Shown in pieces: positions 62,367 through 64,000 of a stretch of 64,000 nucleotides of DNA. Origin of the DNA: Jejuia sp043557195 (GTDB taxonomy: Bacteria > Bacteroidota > Bacteroidia > Flavobacteriales > Flavobacteriaceae); assembly GCA_043557195.1 (NCBI GenBank), contig CP121314.1:1302001-1366000 (forward strand), in the 5' to 3' direction. Every line of letters starts with the position of its first letter. Within the stretch, counting starts at the first letter, position 1. The translations under genes and the position numbers were made by a program. The notes below the pieces were generated by a model, which saw only the letters and a list, made by a program, of their open reading frames with translations, made no database searches and was not told where the DNA came from.

Positions 62367-63512
62367 ATGAACAGACCATTAGAAGGCATATTAGTATTAG
62401 AGTTTGCTCAGTTTATGGCAGGCCCTTCTGCAGGCTTAAAGTTAGCCGACATGGGCGCCCGTGTCATTAAAATTGAACGCCCAAACACAGGTGAAGCTGG
62501 ACGACAAATTGCTTTAAAAAATTTATTTTTAGACGGCAGTAGCTTAGTGTTTCACACCGTAAACAGAAACAAAGATTCTTACGCGGCAAACCTTAAAGAC
62601 CCTGAGGATTTAAAACGTATTAAGAAATTAATTACTCAAGCCGATGTCATGACCCATAACTTCCGACCTGGAGTCATGGAAAAAATAGGTTTGGATTACC
62701 AAACAGTTCAATCCATAAATCAAAAATTAGTTTATGCAACGGTAACTGGTTACGGCACTACAGGGCCGTGGGCAAAAAAACCTGGACAGGATTTATTGGT
62801 ACAGGCTATGTCTGGTTTTGCAAACTTAACTGGTAATGCTGATGATGACCCCACACCCATTGGAGCGGCAGTTTCAGATATAATTACTGGAACGCATTTG
62901 GCTCAAGGTATTTTAGCGAGTTTGGTACGTCGCGCAAAAACTAACAAGGGCGCTTTAGTTGAAGTAAGTTTGTTAGAATCTACTTTAGATTTACAGTTTG
63001 AAGTCCTCACCACCTATTTAAACGATGGTAATCAACCCATAAAACGAGCTAAAAAAGGGGCTGCAAACCCTTATTTGGGGGCTCCCTATGGTATTTATCA
63101 AACTAAAGATAGTTACATTTCTATTGCCATGGGCTCTTTGTTAAAATTGGGTGAAGTTATTGATGCACCTAAAATTCAAAATTATACCGACACCGAAACT
63201 TGGTTTACAAAACGTGATGAAATCATGGATATCCTCAGAGATAAAATAATCACCAGAACCACAAACGAGTGGTTGCAAATATTGAGACCCGAAGGTATAT
63301 GGTGTTCCAATGTATTCGATTACAAACGACTACTAGAGCACGAAGCATATAAAGCGCTACAAATAGACCAAAAACTACCATTGCTTTCGGGTGAAGAAGT
63401 ACATACTCTAAGATGCCCTATTCGTATGAATGATGAACGTTTATTTTCAAGTAAACCAGCACCAAGAGTTGGTCAACATACCGAAGATATTATTAAAGAA
63501 TTTAATCTATAA
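62367..63512 (+). CDS. Family III CoA-transferase (CaiB/BaiF-like) with Glu at catalytic position
   Basis: The 381 residues match family III CoA-transferases: LEGILVLEFAQFMAGPSAGLKLADMGARVIKIERP, NRNKDSYAANLKDPEDL, MTHNFRPGVMEKIGLDY, GYGTTGPWAKKPGQDLLVQAMSG and CPIRMNDERLFSSKPAPRVGQHT. In formyl-CoA transferase the catalytic Asp lies in the SMQDAVLNL segment. Here the aligned stretch is SLLESTLDL, with E204 in the Asp position. It is followed 6 bp later by a second, related gene, so they may form a heteromeric enzyme. The acid substrate is unknown. Confidence 0.88.
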   Translation: MNRPLEGILVLEFAQFMAGPSAGLKLADMGARVIKIERPNTGEAGRQIALKNLFLDGSSLVFHTVNRNKDSYAANLKDPEDLKRIKKLITQADVMTHNFRPGVMEKIGLDYQTVQSINQKLVYATVTGYGTTGPWAKKPGQDLLVQAMSGFANLTGNADDDPTPIGAAVSDIITGTHLAQGILASLVRRAKTNKGALVEVSLLESTLDLQFEVLTTYLNDGNQPIKRAKKGAANPYLGAPYGIYQTKDSYISIAMGSLLKLGEVIDAPKIQNYTDTETWFTKRDEIMDILRDKIITRTTNEWLQILRPEGIWCSNVFDYKRLLEHEAYKALQIDQKLPLLSGEEVHTLRCPIRMNDERLFSSKPAPRVGQHTEDIIKEFNL

Positions 63513-63518
63513 TTTCAG

Positions 63519-64000
63519 ATGAAACCACTACAAGACCTTTTAGTTATAGATTTAAGTCAGTTTTTGTCCGCGCCATCGGCTACTTTACGAATGGCAGATT
63601 TAGGCGCGAGAGTGATTAAAGTTGAACGTCCAGAAACTGGTGATATTTGCAGACAATTATATGTTTCAAATGTGAATTTAAATGGAGAATCCTCCATTTT
63701 TAGAGCTATCAATAGAAATAAAGAAAGTTTTCAAGCAAATTTAAAAGATGAAGTCGATAAAGCACGCGTGCTAAAACTCATCGCAAAAGCAGATGTTTTA
63801 GTTCATAATTTTAGACCAGGTGTTATTGAGCGCTTAGGTTTCGATTACGACACTATAAAAGCAATTAATCCCAGTATCATTTACGGCAGTATTTCAGGCT
63901 ATGGCGAAGAAGGACGTTGGCGCCCAAAACCGGGACAAGACTTATTAGCCCAATCCCTGTCCGGAGTAACTTGGTTAAGCGGTATTGAAGGCAGTGGCCC
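63519..64000 (+). CDS. Second family III CoA-transferase, cut by window end
   Basis: The first 160 codons are visible: LQDLLVIDLSQFLSAPSATLRMADLGARVIKVERPETGDICRQL, NRNKESFQANLKDEVDKARVLKLI, VHNFRPGVIERLGFDYDTIKAI and GYGEEGRWRPKPGQDLLAQSLSG. It is clearly homologous to the gene before it (6 bp gap), probably a paralogous partner subunit. The C-terminal part and catalytic residue lie outside the window. Confidence 0.9.
   Translation, partial: MKPLQDLLVIDLSQFLSAPSATLRMADLGARVIKVERPETGDICRQLYVSNVNLNGESSIFRAINRNKESFQANLKDEVDKARVLKLIAKADVLVHNFRPGVIERLGFDYDTIKAINPSIIYGSISGYGEEGRWRPKPGQDLLAQSLSGVTWLSGIEGSG

Overview
This window is AT-rich chromosomal DNA from a (probably marine) member of the Flavobacteriaceae, phylum Bacteroidota. 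Signs of this are a GldA gliding-motility ATPase, a type IX secretion sorting domain, tandem DUF3857 transglutaminase-like proteins, a tRNA without an encoded CCA end, few Shine-Dalgarno sequences, and several matches to the Bacteroidota promoter pattern TTG-N(19-23)-TAnnTTTG.

Layout. (1) 1-2650: a conserved minus-strand block with a TPR-like secreted protein, an outer-membrane barrel and coaX. (2) 2801-26652: a 23.8-kb integrative element inserted into the 3' end of tRNA-Phe(GAA). It has a 13-bp att duplication, paired GGGACAACAT repeats near both ends, and a tyrosine recombinase, an excisionase-like HTH protein and a polymerase-palm-like protein at the right end. Its cargo is a defence block: a DUF262/HNH-like/AlbA_2 fusion; a compact operon of Upf1-like helicase with S1-like domains, unknown protein, PLD nuclease, CARF protein and CARF-nuclease of the Card1/Can2 type; and a complete type I restriction-modification system (hsdM-hsdS-hsdR). 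A 34-bp imperfect direct repeat brackets the cargo. No relaxase or type IV secretion genes are present, so the element is not self-conjugative from what is visible. (3) 26854-34044: a PQQ-dehydrogenase-like/HEAT/cytochrome c lipoprotein, a TRAP transporter (DctP, DctQ, DctM) and a LacI regulator, probably one catabolic locus. (4) 34182-34954: a lone SUKH gene between attC-like core sites. (5) 35200-37696: an ECF sigma factor, a putative anti-sigma factor and a barrel protein. (6) 37938-42067: a circularly permuted ATP-grasp/alpha-E/transglutaminase trio followed by a GGCT-like lipoprotein. (7) 42195-53873: minus-strand housekeeping genes (polyprenyl synthase, rlmN, queA, aroA, MazG-like, two DUF3857 proteins, DUF457, dtd, rsgA). 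(8) 54600-58842: an aromatic amino acid operon (pheA, aminotransferase, tyrA, DAHP synthase-chorismate mutase) preceded by a Phe/Tyr-rich leader peptide and a terminator, a classic attenuator. (9) 58990-64000: gldA, then a RhaT-like symporter, a solute-binding-fold protein without signal peptide, and two CoA-transferase III genes, the last cut by the window edge.

The most promising undescribed system is the helicase/unknown/PLD/CARF/Card1-like operon at 6839-15812, with the DUF262-AlbA_2 gene just upstream. It pairs a Mokosh-like helicase-PLD module with cyclic-oligonucleotide-sensor effectors although no CRISPR array or cas gene is nearby. Other notable points are the pheA attenuator, the polymerase-like protein in the element, a roughly 100-bp dispersed repeat family with three copies, and the cytosolic solute-binding-fold protein.
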